Positions 44,932 to 54,556 of a DNA stretch of 64,000 nt are shown here, in pieces (position 1 is the stretch's first letter; every line of letters starts with the position of its first letter). Source of the stretch: Streptomyces venezuelae (GTDB taxonomy: Bacteria; Actinomycetota; Actinomycetes; Streptomycetales; Streptomycetaceae); NCBI RefSeq assembly GCF_008642275.1, contig NZ_CP029189.1:4186001-4250000 (forward strand). The letters are read 5' to 3'. The position numbers and the translations under genes are program-made. The notes under the pieces are model-generated. The model saw nothing but the letters and a program-made list of their open reading frames with translations, made no database searches and had not been told where the DNA came from.

Positions 44932-45738
44932 GTGGGATCTCTGCGCAATCCGGTCGGGCCGCTCCCCTCCTCCATCTACTGGCGACGGAGGGCTGTGCTG
45001 GCTTCCGTCGTCGCGCTCCTCGCGCTCCTCGCCGTATGGACCGTCAGTTCCGGCGGGGGGAGGACGAGTACGAACGGAAAGGGCCAGGGCGGCCCCGACC
45101 CCGTCACCTCGATCACCCCGGGCCCGGCCGGCACCGGCCCCGCGATCAGCGCGGCCCCCGGCGGGCGCCCCGAGTCGGGCAGCGGCGGGAACACGGGCTC
45201 CGGGGGCGGCTCCGCGGGTTCCACGGGCGGCGCGGGCAAGAACGGCGAACCGGGCGGCGGTACGGGCTCGAACGGCGGCTCGGGCTCCGGCGGCGCGGGC
45301 GGCCCGGCCCCGGTCCCGGCGGACTCCCCGCTCCCCACGTGCGCGCCCGGCGCGCTGCAGTGGGAGGTCAAGAGCGTGAAGAACGAGTACGAGGCGAACG
45401 AGAAGCCGCGCCTGGAACTGGTCGCCCGCAACACCTCCGGAACCACCTGCAAGATCGACCTCGGCCCGAAGCAGGCCGTCCTGACCATCCTCCAGGCGAG
45501 CAGCAGCAAGGCCGTCTGGTCCTCGGCGGACTGCCCGGCGGGCGCGGGCAGCGCCTTCTTCCGGCTCCCGGCGCAGGGCGAGACGAGGCAGTCGCTGGAC
45601 TGGGACCGCAGGTTCAGCGCGGCAGACCAGTGCCAGACGCCTCCGGCGGGGTCGGCGGCTCCTGACACCTACGTGGTCGAGGTCAAGTCCCCGGGCATGC
45701 CGGTCGCCCGGACCTCGTTCGTCCTGAAGCAGGACTAG
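44932..45738 (+). CDS. Single-pass secreted/membrane protein with Gly/Ser linker, 268 aa
   Basis: A 268-residue protein starting at GTG 44932, with a helix at about residues 20-40. A Gly/Ser/Asn/Thr-rich linker of about 90 residues follows, then an extracytoplasmic domain with four Cys (TCAPGALQW, TTCKIDLG, SADCPAGAG, DQCQTPP) likely forming two disulfides. TAAGGT ends 7 bases upstream of the GTG. It lies divergent from mutY. I do not recognise a defined domain; it resembles an extracellular immunoglobulin-like fold. A terminator separates it from disA. Confidence 0.7.
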   Translation: MGSLRNPVGPLPSSIYWRRRAVLASVVALLALLAVWTVSSGGGRTSTNGKGQGGPDPVTSITPGPAGTGPAISAAPGGRPESGSGGNTGSGGGSAGSTGGAGKNGEPGGGTGSNGGSGSGGAGGPAPVPADSPLPTCAPGALQWEVKSVKNEYEANEKPRLELVARNTSGTTCKIDLGPKQAVLTILQASSSKAVWSSADCPAGAGSAFFRLPAQGETRQSLDWDRRFSAADQCQTPPAGSAAPDTYVVEVKSPGMPVARTSFVLKQD

Positions 45739-45755
45739 CGTCGGCAGCGCCGCTG

Positions 45756-45772
45756 CGGGGGCTCTGCCCCCG
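45756..45772. terminator. CGGGGGC-TCT-GCCCCCG hairpin, convergent
   Basis: A short perfect stem followed by GTACCCCCGCGCC, between the 44932 gene stop and the disA stop. This is a common actinobacterial terminator form. Confidence 0.7.
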
Positions 45773-45809
45773 TACCCCCGCGCCTCACACGCCGGCGGGG
45801 CTGGAACAG

Positions 45810-46934
45810 CTAGACGTAGCGTTCCAGGATCGAGGACTCCGCCAGGCGGGAGAGGCCTTCGCGGACGCTGCGGGCGCGGGCCTCGCCGACGCCGTCCACC
45901 GTCTGCAGGTCATCGACGCTCGCGGCGAGCAGCTTCTGCAGCCCGCCGAAGTGCTCCACGAGCCGCTCGATGATCGCGCCCGGCAGCCTCGGCACCTTCG
46001 CCAGCAGCCGGTACCCGCGCGGCGACACCGCCGAGTCCAGCGTCTCCGGCGAGCCCGTGTACCCCAGGGCCCGCGCCACGATCGCCAGCTCCAGCAGCTC
46101 CGGGTGCGTCAGCGCGTCCAGCTCCGCCAGCGCCTCGTCCACCGTGCGGGAACGCTTCGCCGTCGGCTCCGGCACGTAGTCCCGGATGACCAGCTCCCGC
46201 TCCTGCTCGATCCCGACCGTCAGCTCGTCCAGCTGCAGCGACAGCAGTCGCCCGTCCGTGCCCAGTTCGACCACGTACTCGGCGATTTCCGTCGCGATCC
46301 GGCGGACCATTTCCAGCCGCTGCGCGACCGCCGTCACGTCGCGGACCGTGACCAGGTCCTCGATCTCCAGCGCCGACAGCGTGCCCGCGACCTCGTCGAG
46401 ACGCAGCTTGTACCGCTCCAGCGTCGCCAGCGCCTGGTTCGCCCGCGACAGGATCGCCCCGGACTCCTCCAGGACCCGCCGCTCCCCGTCCACGTACAGC
46501 GCGATCAGCCGCATCGACTGCGACACCGACACCACCGGGAAGCCGCACTGCTTGGAGACGCGGTCGGCCGTACGGTGGCGCGTGCCGGTCTCCTCCGTCG
46601 GGATCGACGCGTCCGGCACCAGCTGCACCCCGGCCCGCAGGATCTTGGTGATGTCCTTGTCGAGGATGAGCGCGCCGTCGAGCTTGCACAGCTCGCGCAG
46701 CCGGGTCGCGGTGAACTCCACGTCCAGGACGAAGCCGCCCGTGCACATGGCCTCGACGCTCTTGTCCATACCGAGGACGATGAGCCCGCCGGTGTTGCCG
46801 CGAACGATCCGCTCCAAGCCGTCACGCAGCGGCTGACCAGGTGCGACCGCGCTCAGCGAGGCGCGCATCATGGCCTCCTGCTTGGAGCTCGCGCCCGACT
46901 TCCCGGATGCTGCTGCCCCGTCCTTGGCTGCCAC
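45810..46934 (-). CDS. disA: Diadenylate cyclase / DNA integrity scanning protein DisA
   Basis: Synthesises c-di-AMP and scans DNA for branched structures. The 374-residue protein has the DAC domain with DGA at residues 86-88 and RHR at 119-121, a helical linker and a C-terminal helix-hairpin-helix tail ([26 protein letters not shown]). GTG 46934 with GGAGGAG upstream is the start; about 20 N-terminal residues are low complexity. radA follows upstream in the same direction (its stop at 47130), the usual partner, since RadA in other bacteria inhibits DisA activity. Confidence 0.96.
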   Translation of the reverse strand: MAAKDGAAASGKSGASSKQEAMMRASLSAVAPGQPLRDGLERIVRGNTGGLIVLGMDKSVEAMCTGGFVLDVEFTATRLRELCKLDGALILDKDITKILRAGVQLVPDASIPTEETGTRHRTADRVSKQCGFPVVSVSQSMRLIALYVDGERRVLEESGAILSRANQALATLERYKLRLDEVAGTLSALEIEDLVTVRDVTAVAQRLEMVRRIATEIAEYVVELGTDGRLLSLQLDELTVGIEQERELVIRDYVPEPTAKRSRTVDEALAELDALTHPELLELAIVARALGYTGSPETLDSAVSPRGYRLLAKVPRLPGAIIERLVEHFGGLQKLLAASVDDLQTVDGVGEARARSVREGLSRLAESSILERYV

Positions 46935-47129
46935 TGCACTCCTCCGGTCGCGGGTTGCGCCGCCCAGCGCCGCGGGCACGAGGGCGTGCGTACGGCCGGG
47001 CGGACCAGCACAAAGTCTACCGGCGCGCGCCGCGGCCCCGCCGTGGCTTGGGCAGGTACGGCCCGGCCGGGCCCCGTACGGACCCCCTGACCAGGGGATC
47101 GTCCCCCGGGGCGGCCCCGCCCGGGCCGG

Positions 47130-48542
47130 CTACTCCGCGGACCGATCCCGGGCGGGCGTACGGGAGCGGCCGCGCGGCAACACCCGTAGCGCGTCGCCCA
47201 CGTCGGCCACCTCGACGACCTTCATCCCGGGCGGCACCTTCCCCGGATCCACCGGGACCAGCGCGTGCGTGAACCCCAGCCGGTGCGCCTCCGCGAGCCG
47301 CCGCTGCACCCCGGTCACCCGCCGCACCTCACCGGCCAGGCCGACCTCGCCGATCGCCACGAGGTTCTTCGGCAGCGGCACGTCACTGGCGGCAGAGGCC
47401 AGTGCGAGGGCGATCGCCAGGTCGGCCGCCGGCTCCGTGAGCTTCACCCCGCCCACGGTGGCGCTGTAGATGTCGCGCTTGCCGAGCGCCGTGATCCGGC
47501 CGCGCTGCTCCAGCACCGCCAGCATCATCGACACGCGCGAGGTCTCCAGACCCGAGGTCGTGCGCCGGGGGGAGGGGATCTGGGAGTCCACGGTCAGCGC
47601 CTGCACCTCGGCGACCAGCGGACGCTTCCCCTCCAGGGTCACCGTCAGGCAGGTGCCCGGGACTGCCTCGGCCCGCCGGGTCAGGAACAGCCCGCTCGGG
47701 TCGGCGAGCCCGGTGATCCCCTCGTCGTGCAGCTCGAAGCAGCCGACCTCGTCGGTGGCCCCGTACCGGTTCTTGATGCCGCGCACCAGCCGCAGCCGGG
47801 CGTGCCGGTCGCCCTCGAAGCTCAGCACCACGTCGACGAGGTGCTCCAGCAGGCGGGGACCGGCGATGGCCCCGTCCTTGGTCACGTGGCCGACGAGGAG
47901 CGTGGCCATCCCGCGCTCCTTGGAGGCCCGGATCAGCGCGCCGGCCACCTCGCGCACCTGGGCCATGCCGCCGGGCGCGCCGTCGATCTCGGGGGAGGCG
48001 ACGGTCTGTACGGAGTCCAGGATCAGCAGGGAGGGCTTCACGGCGTCGAGATGCCCGAGGACGGCGGACAGATCGGTCTCGGCCGCCAGGTAGAGGTGGT
48101 CGTTCAGCGCGTTGATCCGGTCGGCCCGCAGGCGCACCTGGCTCGCCGACTCCTCGCCCGTCACGTACAGCGTGCGGTGCTCGTCGCTGGCCGCCTTCGC
48201 GGCGACGTCCAGAAGCAGGGTCGACTTGCCGACGCCCGGCTCGCCGGCGAGCAGCACGACGGCTCCGGGCACGAGTCCGCCGCCGAGGACGCGGTCCAGC
48301 TCGTCCACGCCGGTGCTGCGGGCGGTCGCGGTCCGGCCGTCGACCTGCGCGATCGGCAGGGCGGCGGTCGAGACCCGGCCGGCGGCAGTGGTCCGCACGG
48401 CGGGCGCGCCCATCTCCTCCACCGTGCCCCAGGCCTGGCACTCGGGACAGCGGCCGAGCCACTTGGCGGTCGTCCAGCCGCAGTCGGTGCAGCGGTAGGA
48501 CGGCCGGTCCTTGGCGGATGAACGAGCGGTACGGGCAGCCAT
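47130..48542 (-). CDS. radA: DNA repair protein RadA (Sms)
   Basis: A 470-residue recombination helicase-like protein. The N-terminal zinc finger has Cys18, Cys21, Cys32 and Cys35. The RecA-like core has Walker A GEPGVGKST and the RadA-specific KNRYGATDEVG. A Lon-like C-terminal domain follows (LAIALALASAASD, GEVGLAGEVRRV). ATG 48542 is the conserved start; VNG upstream gives a few extra residues. It lies upstream of disA in the same direction, about 195 bases apart. A convergent group of genes lies beyond. Confidence 0.96.
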   Translation of the reverse strand: MAARTARSSAKDRPSYRCTDCGWTTAKWLGRCPECQAWGTVEEMGAPAVRTTAAGRVSTAALPIAQVDGRTATARSTGVDELDRVLGGGLVPGAVVLLAGEPGVGKSTLLLDVAAKAASDEHRTLYVTGEESASQVRLRADRINALNDHLYLAAETDLSAVLGHLDAVKPSLLILDSVQTVASPEIDGAPGGMAQVREVAGALIRASKERGMATLLVGHVTKDGAIAGPRLLEHLVDVVLSFEGDRHARLRLVRGIKNRYGATDEVGCFELHDEGITGLADPSGLFLTRRAEAVPGTCLTVTLEGKRPLVAEVQALTVDSQIPSPRRTTSGLETSRVSMMLAVLEQRGRITALGKRDIYSATVGGVKLTEPAADLAIALALASAASDVPLPKNLVAIGEVGLAGEVRRVTGVQRRLAEAHRLGFTHALVPVDPGKVPPGMKVVEVADVGDALRVLPRGRSRTPARDRSAE

Positions 48543-48627
48543 GCCGTTCACGGTAACCGCCCGCACCGACAGGCCGGACCGGGGTGCCGGTCGCGGGGTG
48601 CGGCCCGTGGGCTGCGAGGGTGATCCC

Positions 48628-49146
48628 ATGGACCTGTCCGACGGGGGATCCCCCTGCGACACCGACGCGACCGGAGCACATGGAGCACCCGGAGCGACCG
48701 TCGCGGACGTGGCCGGGCGTTTCCCCGGCCGCCGCTCCGCCGCGGACCTCGCGGCGTTCCTCGTCCGCGCGGGCTGGAGTTCGCGGTCCTCCTCCTGGGA
48801 GGGGTACGAGGTGGAGAGCCCGCTGGCCCGGCTGGAGATCGAACCGGCCGACGACGGCGGCCTCCTCCACGGCCAGGCCGACGCCGGCCGGCTCGACGCG
48901 CTCACCGCCGTGCTGTCCGCGCGAGGCCTCCCCTTCTCCGTGGAGTTCTACGGGGAGGACGGCACCCTGCTGCGCGAGGTGCGCGTGGGACCCGCCGGCC
49001 TCGCGAGCTCACCGAGCCCAGCGAGCCCAGCGAGCTCACCGAGCCCAGCGGTCCCGCCAAGCCCACCCGTCCCACCGAGCCCACCGGTCCTACCGCGTCA
49101 GGGCATGCGTCAGCGCCTCACCGATCTGTTCACCCGTAAGGGCTAA
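48628..49146 (+). CDS. Hypothetical protein with a Pro/Ser repeat, 172 aa
   Basis: A 172-residue protein starting MDLSDGGSPCDTDATGAHG. A central alpha/beta region begins GRRSAADLAAFLVRAGWSS and includes FSVEFYGEDGTLLREVRV. A Pro/Ser repeat ([20 protein letters not shown]) and the end MRQRLTDLFTRKG complete it. ATG 48628 has GAGGG upstream. No membrane helix is seen. I do not recognise a family. The neighbouring sigma-like/BACON gene starts 51 bases later. Confidence 0.65.
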   Translation: MDLSDGGSPCDTDATGAHGAPGATVADVAGRFPGRRSAADLAAFLVRAGWSSRSSSWEGYEVESPLARLEIEPADDGGLLHGQADAGRLDALTAVLSARGLPFSVEFYGEDGTLLREVRVGPAGLASSPSPASPASSPSPAVPPSPPVPPSPPVLPRQGMRQRLTDLFTRKG

Positions 49147-49197
49147 AAGTGGCGAAGGCTTCCAGGGCGTCACCGGCGTGCCGCCTACGGTCGCCAG

Positions 49198-50961
49198 GTG
49201 AACAGCAGCCACCAGGCACACTCCTCAGCGCACACCGGCGCACACCGGGCGCACGGGCGCACGCCCCGCGAGGCCGAGCAGCCGCCGCCGTTCCGGCACG
49301 AGCCCTACCTGGACGGCCTGTTCACGTACTGCCTGTCGGTCCTGTGCGACCACGACACCGCGACCGACGTGCTCGGGGACGTCCTCGCCGTGGCCGAGCG
49401 GCATCCCGGACGCTGCCCCGACGAGGGGGACCGGCGCGCCTGGCTCTACGCACTCGCCCGCTGGGGCTGCCTGCACCGGCTGGCCGAACAGCGGCGCGCG
49501 CGCCAGGGAGCGCATTCCGCCCGGCGCGCGCCGGAGCACGCATGGCACGACCGTGCGCCGGGTGATGACCCGCAGCCCGACCCCGGCAAGGACGCCCACC
49601 GGCCCCTTGACGTGAGCGCCTACCGCCGTACCGAACTGGCCCGGCTCGCCTGGCCCGAGGCCGCCGGCACCACACCCGAACAGCGCGAGGCCCTCGAACT
49701 CGCCGTCCGCCACCGCCTCGGCGTCCCCGAACTCGCCGCCGTCCTCGGTACCCCGCCGGCCGCCGCCCGCGAACTGCTCTCCGGCGCCGCCTGCGAGGTG
49801 GAGCGCACCCGCGCCGCCCTCGCCGTCGTGGAGACCGGCAACTGCCCCAGCGTCTCCCGGCTCACCGGCGACGACGGCGACGGCAACGTCCTGCTCTCCA
49901 GCACCCTGCGCGCCGAACTCGTCCGCCACGTCGACGACTGCCCCCGATGCCGCCGCGCCGCCGAACGCGCCGGCGCCGCGGGCCCCTGGCCCGGCTCCGG
50001 CGGCATCAACACCGCCGCGCTCCCCCTCGTACCCGCCCCCCGGACCGCCGTCCACGCCGCGATGCTCCGCTCCGCCCGGGGCCGCGGCCGCGGGCCCGCC
50101 CCACGCTTCGACCGCACCGGCTTCCCCATGGACCCCAAGGACCGCGCGGCCCGCCGGGACCGGCTGCGCGCCCGGGTGGTGACCACCACCGTGGTGGCCA
50201 CCGTCGTGGCCGCCCCGGTCATCGCCCTGTGGGCGGCGTACCGCGGCGGCCCCGGCACCGACGAACCCGCCGGCGGCGACTCCACCCGTATCTCCGCCAG
50301 CGAGTCCGAACTCCCGGACGCGCGGACCGACGGCCGCCCGCTGACCGCCTACGAGAACGCCGGGAACGCCGCCACCACCACCAGCGGCCCCGGCTTCGCC
50401 CAGAGCGACACCACCTCCGACGTCTCCGTCGAGGTCATCAGCACCGGCCCGCTCGCGAGCCCCGACCACACCGGCGACCCCGGCCGCCTCACCGTGGCCG
50501 CCTCCGCCCAGGGCGCCACCACCCTGCTCACCCTCACCGCCACCGGCGGCGCCCCCGTGGACTGGCGGCTCTGGTCCGACGCCCCCTGGCTGCGCGCGAG
50601 CCGGACCGCGGGCACGCTGTCCCCAGGAGAATCGGTCACCCTGCGGATCACCGTCGACCCCGAGGGCCAGCCCGTCGGAGCCTGGACCGCCCGGGTCGGG
50701 ATCGACCCGAGCGGCGCCGTGGTCTCCATCCGGGGCCGCGGCCGCCCCGCGGCGACACCCGCGCCCACCCCGGACCCGACGCAGCCGCCGACCCCGACGC
50801 CCTCGCCGGACCCGACGCAGCCGTCCACCCCGCCGCCGTCCCCGACGGAGCCGACGGCCCCGCCGCAGTCCCCGACGCCCGACCCGAGCCCGACGGAGGG
50901 GTCAGGCGGAACGGTTTCCCCCACCCCGGAACCGGCCCCGTCGGCCTCGCCGGGCCCCTGA
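49198..50961 (+). CDS. ECF-sigma-like / zinc-finger-like / TM / BACON fusion protein, 587 aa
   Basis: A composite membrane protein. An N-terminal ECF-like region 2 ([20 protein letters not shown]) and region 4 ([19 protein letters not shown]) are followed by an [12 protein letters not shown] motif at about residues 242-250, resembling anti-sigma zinc fingers. A membrane helix lies at about residues 326-346. An extracytoplasmic BACON domain spans 431-516, and the Pro/Thr/Ser tail reaches residue 587. The recognition helix of region 4 is poorly conserved, so promoter binding is uncertain. Possible roles are a membrane-held sigma-like regulator or an adhesin with a signalling tail. GTG start 49198 with a weak ribosome site. 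Confidence 0.75.
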   Translation: MNSSHQAHSSAHTGAHRAHGRTPREAEQPPPFRHEPYLDGLFTYCLSVLCDHDTATDVLGDVLAVAERHPGRCPDEGDRRAWLYALARWGCLHRLAEQRRARQGAHSARRAPEHAWHDRAPGDDPQPDPGKDAHRPLDVSAYRRTELARLAWPEAAGTTPEQREALELAVRHRLGVPELAAVLGTPPAAARELLSGAACEVERTRAALAVVETGNCPSVSRLTGDDGDGNVLLSSTLRAELVRHVDDCPRCRRAAERAGAAGPWPGSGGINTAALPLVPAPRTAVHAAMLRSARGRGRGPAPRFDRTGFPMDPKDRAARRDRLRARVVTTTVVATVVAAPVIALWAAYRGGPGTDEPAGGDSTRISASESELPDARTDGRPLTAYENAGNAATTTSGPGFAQSDTTSDVSVEVISTGPLASPDHTGDPGRLTVAASAQGATTLLTLTATGGAPVDWRLWSDAPWLRASRTAGTLSPGESVTLRITVDPEGQPVGAWTARVGIDPSGAVVSIRGRGRPAATPAPTPDPTQPPTPTPSPDPTQPSTPPPSPTEPTAPPQSPTPDPSPTEGSGGTVSPTPEPAPSASPGP

Positions 50962-50972
50962 GCGGTCTGCGG

Positions 50973-51821
50973 TCAGGCAGGATCCGCGGGGTGCGGCGCC
51001 ATCGGCAGCAGCGAGGCCAGCCGCGCCTCGCACAGCTTCACGAGCTCCTCGTAACCCTCCTTGCCCATCAGCTCCGTCAGCTCGGGGCGGTACGACACGT
51101 ACACCGGCTCGCCGGCACCGTGCGCGGAGGTCGCCGACGTGCACCACCAGTGCAGGTCATGGCCGCCCGGCCCCCAGCCGCGGCGGTCGTACTCACCGAT
51201 CGACACCTGCAGCACGCGCGTGTCGTCCGGCCGGTCGATCCACTCGTACGTCCGCCGGATCGGCAGCTGCCAGCAGACGTCGGGCTTGGTCTCCAGCGGC
51301 TCCCGGCCCTCCTTCACCGCGAGGATGTGGAGCGAGCAGCCCGCCCCGGCGGGGAACCCCGGCCGGTTCAGGAAGATGCACGCGCCGTCCCAGCGGCGGG
51401 TCTGCTTCTCCCCGTCGTCGTCGTTCTGCGTCCATCCGCTCTCGCTGCCGACATCGTGGAACTGCCACAGCTCGGGCGTCAGCCGGGCCACGTGCTGCGC
51501 GACGCGCTTCTCGTCGTCCTCGTCGGAGAAGTGCGCGCCGAGCGTGCAGCAGCCGTCGTCGGCCCGGCCCGCCTGGATGCCCTGGCAGCCGCTGCCGAAG
51601 ATGCAGGTCCAGCGCGACGTCAGCCAGGTCAGGTCACAGCGGAAGACCTGCTCGTCGTCGGCGGGGTCGGGGAACTCCACCCAGGCGCGGGGGAAGTCGA
51701 GCCCCTTCTCGTCGGCCGCGACCACGGCCTTGGCCTTGCCGCCCTTGGCCTTGCTCTTGACGGTGTCCTTGCCCGTGTCCTTCTGCGACCGGGTCTTGTT
51801 GGCCTTCTTCGTATTTGGCAC
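50973..51821 (-). CDS. Cys-rich conserved protein of unknown function, 282 aa
   Basis: A 282-residue protein. A basic Lys-rich N-terminus (residues 1-40) precedes a domain with [23 protein letters not shown], a Cys in WDGACIFLN and CSLHILAV, and CWQLPI, then WWCTSATS. Eight or more Cys arranged in pairs recall YkgJ-type/zinc- or iron-binding proteins of actinobacteria. Invariant residues are mostly Cys, Asp and Trp. TAGGCT ends 7 bases before the GTG with no Shine-Dalgarno, suggesting a leaderless transcript. It is divergent from ppx. Confidence 0.72.
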   Translation of the reverse strand: MPNTKKANKTRSQKDTGKDTVKSKAKGGKAKAVVAADEKGLDFPRAWVEFPDPADDEQVFRCDLTWLTSRWTCIFGSGCQGIQAGRADDGCCTLGAHFSDEDDEKRVAQHVARLTPELWQFHDVGSESGWTQNDDDGEKQTRRWDGACIFLNRPGFPAGAGCSLHILAVKEGREPLETKPDVCWQLPIRRTYEWIDRPDDTRVLQVSIGEYDRRGWGPGGHDLHWWCTSATSAHGAGEPVYVSYRPELTELMGKEGYEELVKLCEARLASLLPMAPHPADPA

Positions 51822-51884
51822 AAACCCAAGCCTATGCGCCCCTTACACAACCCCCGAGTCTTCCTCGCAGTAGCGTTTCCCCCT

Positions 51885-52823
51885 ATGAGACTCGGTGTGC
51901 TGGATGTGGGTTCGAATACGGTCCATCTGCTGGTGGTGGACGCGCACCCCGGCGCGCGCCCGCAGCCGGCGCACTCGCACAAGGTGGAGATGAGGCTGGC
52001 GGAGCTGCTCGACGAGCACGGCGCCGTCACCCCCGAAGGCGTCGAGCGACTCGTCTCGGTGATCGGCGCCGCGGTCCAGGCCGCCGAGGACAAGGGCTGC
52101 GAGGACGTCCTCCCCTTCGCGACCAGCGCCGTACGCGAGGCCACGAACGCGGACGAGGTCCTCGCGCGGGTCAAGGCCGAGACCGGCGTCGACCTGCCGG
52201 TGCTGAGCGGCGAGGACGAGGCGCGGCTCACCTTCCTCGCGGCCCGCCGCTGGTTCGGCTGGTCCGCCGGCAAACTGCTGGTCCTGGACATCGGCGGCGG
52301 TTCGCTGGAGATCGCGTACGGCATCGACGAGGACCCGGACGCGGCCGTCTCCCTCCCGCTGGGCGCGGGCCGCCTCACCTCGGGCTGGCTCCCGGGCGAC
52401 CCGCCGGACGCGCTGGACATCAGGGCGCTGCGGCGGCACGTGCGGGCGGAGATCGCCCGCACGGTCCGCGAGTTCAGCCGCTTCGGCGCGCCGGACCACG
52501 TGGTGGCGACCTCGAAGACCTTCAAGCAGCTGGCCCGCATCGCGGGCGCGGCCCGCTCGGCGGACGGCCTGTACGTGCAGCGGGACCTGAGCCGCAAGTC
52601 CCTGGAGGAATGGGTCCCGCGCCTGGCGGCGATGACCACGTCCCAGCGGTCGGCCCTCCCGGGCGTCTCGGAGGGCCGGGCGCACCAGCTCCTGGCGGGA
52701 GCCCTGGTCGCGGAGGGCGCGATGGACCTCTTCGGCGTGGAGGAACTGGAGATCTGCCCGTGGGCCCTGCGCGAGGGCGTGATCCTGCGCAGGCTGGACC
52801 ACATGCCGGCCCCGGAGGCGTAG
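51885..52823 (+). CDS. ppx: Exopolyphosphatase / guanosine pentaphosphate phosphohydrolase family protein
   Basis: A 312-residue ASKHA-fold protein. It has the N-terminal phosphate motif [39 protein letters not shown] and the core [15 protein letters not shown]. It is shorter than E. coli Ppx/GppA because the C-terminal HD-like domain is missing, as in actinobacterial short Ppx. It may hydrolyse polyphosphate or ppp(p)Gpp. TAGCGT lies 8 bases before ATG 51885. It is divergent from the Cys-rich gene, and the gap holds promoter elements for both directions. Confidence 0.9.
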   Translation: MRLGVLDVGSNTVHLLVVDAHPGARPQPAHSHKVEMRLAELLDEHGAVTPEGVERLVSVIGAAVQAAEDKGCEDVLPFATSAVREATNADEVLARVKAETGVDLPVLSGEDEARLTFLAARRWFGWSAGKLLVLDIGGGSLEIAYGIDEDPDAAVSLPLGAGRLTSGWLPGDPPDALDIRALRRHVRAEIARTVREFSRFGAPDHVVATSKTFKQLARIAGAARSADGLYVQRDLSRKSLEEWVPRLAAMTTSQRSALPGVSEGRAHQLLAGALVAEGAMDLFGVEELEICPWALREGVILRRLDHMPAPEA

Positions 52824-52956
52824 GGGTCGGGCGGGGGCTTCGGGGGCGGGGCCGGCCGCCCCGGGGCGACCGGCCCGCGGCCCCACCCCCGGAGGGGACC
52901 CGCCTCCGTGGTCGCCGTCACGGTCAGGTGCCGTCCCGGGCCCGTACCCTGTCCTC

Positions 52957-53808
52957 GTGGCAGAACCAGTCCGTGTCCCGACCGCGAAAGTCGCCCTATC
53001 CACCGCCTCCGTCTATCCGGAGTCCACGGCGACCGCCTTCGAGATCGCCGCGCGCCTCGGTTACGACGGCGTCGAGGTGATGGTCTGGACGGATCCGGTC
53101 AGTCAGGACGTCGACGCCCTGCGCCGGCTGTCGGACCACCACGGGGTGCCGATCCTGGCCGTGCACGCGCCCTGCCTCCTGATCACCCAGCGGGTCTGGT
53201 CCACCGATCCGTGGACCAAGCTGCAGCGGGCCCAGGCCGCGGCCGAGCGGCTCGGGGCGAGCACCGTGGTCGTGCACCCGCCGTTCCGCTGGCAGCGCCA
53301 GTACGCGCGGGACTTCGTCACCGGCATCTGGCGGATGGCCGACGAGACCGACGTCCGGTTCGCCGTGGAGAACATGTACCCCTGGCGCTACCGCGACCGC
53401 GAGATGCTCGCCTACGCCCCCGAGTGGGACGTGACGAAGGACGACTACCGGCACTTCACCGTCGACCTGTCGCACACCGCGACCGCCCGTACCGACGCCA
53501 CCGCGATGATCGACCGGATGGGCGACCGGCTCGCGCACATCCACCTCGCCGACGGGAACGGGTCGGCCAAGGACGAGCACCTGGTCCCGGGCCGCGGTAC
53601 GCAGCCGTGCGCCGAGCTGCTGGAGGGCCTCGCGCGGACCTCGTTCGACGGGCACGTGGTGATCGAGGTGAACACCCGCCGGGCGATGTCCTCCGCCGAG
53701 CGCGAGGCCGATCTCGCCGAGGCGCTGGCCTTCACCCGCCTGCACCTCGCGACCACCCCCACCACCCCGGCCACCCCCACCCAGCGAGACAAGGCCCGCC
53801 GGCCGTGA
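52957..53808 (+). CDS. Sugar phosphate isomerase/epimerase (AP endonuclease family 2 TIM barrel)
   Basis: A 283-residue TIM barrel of the xylose isomerase-like/AP endonuclease 2 family. The motifs are [45 protein letters not shown] with Glu, DLSHTA with Asp/His and HIHLADGNG with His/Asp. These are the divalent-metal ligand positions. GTG 52957 follows TACCCT by 7 bases. The C-terminal tail is Thr/Ala/Pro-rich. Its stop overlaps the tetR start as GTGA. The substrate is unknown; the TetR neighbour may control it. Confidence 0.85.
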   Translation: MAEPVRVPTAKVALSTASVYPESTATAFEIAARLGYDGVEVMVWTDPVSQDVDALRRLSDHHGVPILAVHAPCLLITQRVWSTDPWTKLQRAQAAAERLGASTVVVHPPFRWQRQYARDFVTGIWRMADETDVRFAVENMYPWRYRDREMLAYAPEWDVTKDDYRHFTVDLSHTATARTDATAMIDRMGDRLAHIHLADGNGSAKDEHLVPGRGTQPCAELLEGLARTSFDGHVVIEVNTRRAMSSAEREADLAEALAFTRLHLATTPTTPATPTQRDKARRP

Positions 53809-54434
53809 CCGACACCCCGGACGCCCCCAAACCGCGCCGCCGCGGCCCCGGCCGCCCCCGCCAGGACGAGGCCGACGACGGCCCCGGCACCCCGGAGCGC
53901 ATCCGGCTCGCCGCCCGGGAGGTGTTCGCCGAGCGTGGCTACGACAAGACGTCCGTACGCGGCATCGCGAAGGTCGCCGGCGTCGACCCGGCGCTGGTGC
54001 ACCACTACTTCGGCAGCAAGGACGACCTGTTCGCCGCCGCCATCGAGGTCAGCATCGAGCCCGCCCTGGTGGTCCCCGCGATCATCGGCGAAGGCCCGGA
54101 CGGCATCGGCGAGCGCCTCGCCCGCTACTTCCTGGGCGTCTGGGAGAACCCGGTCACCCGGGTGCCGCTGCTCGCCGTGATCCGCTCGGCGCTCACGCAC
54201 GAGGCCGCCGCCAAGGTGCTGCGCCAGCTGGTGCTGCGGCGGCTGCTGGAGCGCGTCGCCGCCGACCTCGACGTCCCCGACCCCACCTTCCGCGCCGAGC
54301 TCGCCGCCTCCCACATGGTGGGCATCGCGATCCTGCGCTACGTGGTCCAGGTGGAGCCCCTCGCCTCCGCCGACCCGGAGAAGATCGTGGCTCTGGTGGC
54401 GCCCACGCTCCAGCGGTACCTGACCGAGGAATGA
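53805..54434 (+). CDS. TetR-family transcriptional regulator
   Basis: A 209-residue regulator. The N-terminal HTH spans about residues 28-75 ([32 protein letters not shown] and [14 protein letters not shown]). An all-helical ligand-binding domain follows (residues 80-209), with a C-terminal segment resembling TetR_C_17-type domains. The GTG 53805 overlaps the isomerase stop by GTGA. About 25 residues of Arg/Pro low complexity precede the HTH. It likely regulates the isomerase operon or an efflux function. A long nested hairpin follows before ilvD. Confidence 0.92.
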   Translation: MTDTPDAPKPRRRGPGRPRQDEADDGPGTPERIRLAAREVFAERGYDKTSVRGIAKVAGVDPALVHHYFGSKDDLFAAAIEVSIEPALVVPAIIGEGPDGIGERLARYFLGVWENPVTRVPLLAVIRSALTHEAAAKVLRQLVLRRLLERVAADLDVPDPTFRAELAASHMVGIAILRYVVQVEPLASADPEKIVALVAPTLQRYLTEE

Positions 54435-54435
54435 G

Positions 54436-54483
54436 CCCACCGTCCCGGCATCCGGACGCGGTGTCCGGATCGCGGGCGGTGGG
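54436..54483 (+). terminator. Nested hairpin between tetR and ilvD
   Basis: Outer arms CCCACCG/CGGTGGG enclose CCCG/CGGG and an inner perfect stem ATCCGGAC/GTCCGGAT with loop GCGGT. It starts two bases after the tetR stop. Confidence 0.85.
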
Positions 54484-54556
54484 CGTAGCCTCGTATCTGA
54501 GCCATATCCGCAGTCGCGGCTGACCGTACAGCCGCACTCATGGGGAGTGAAACAGC

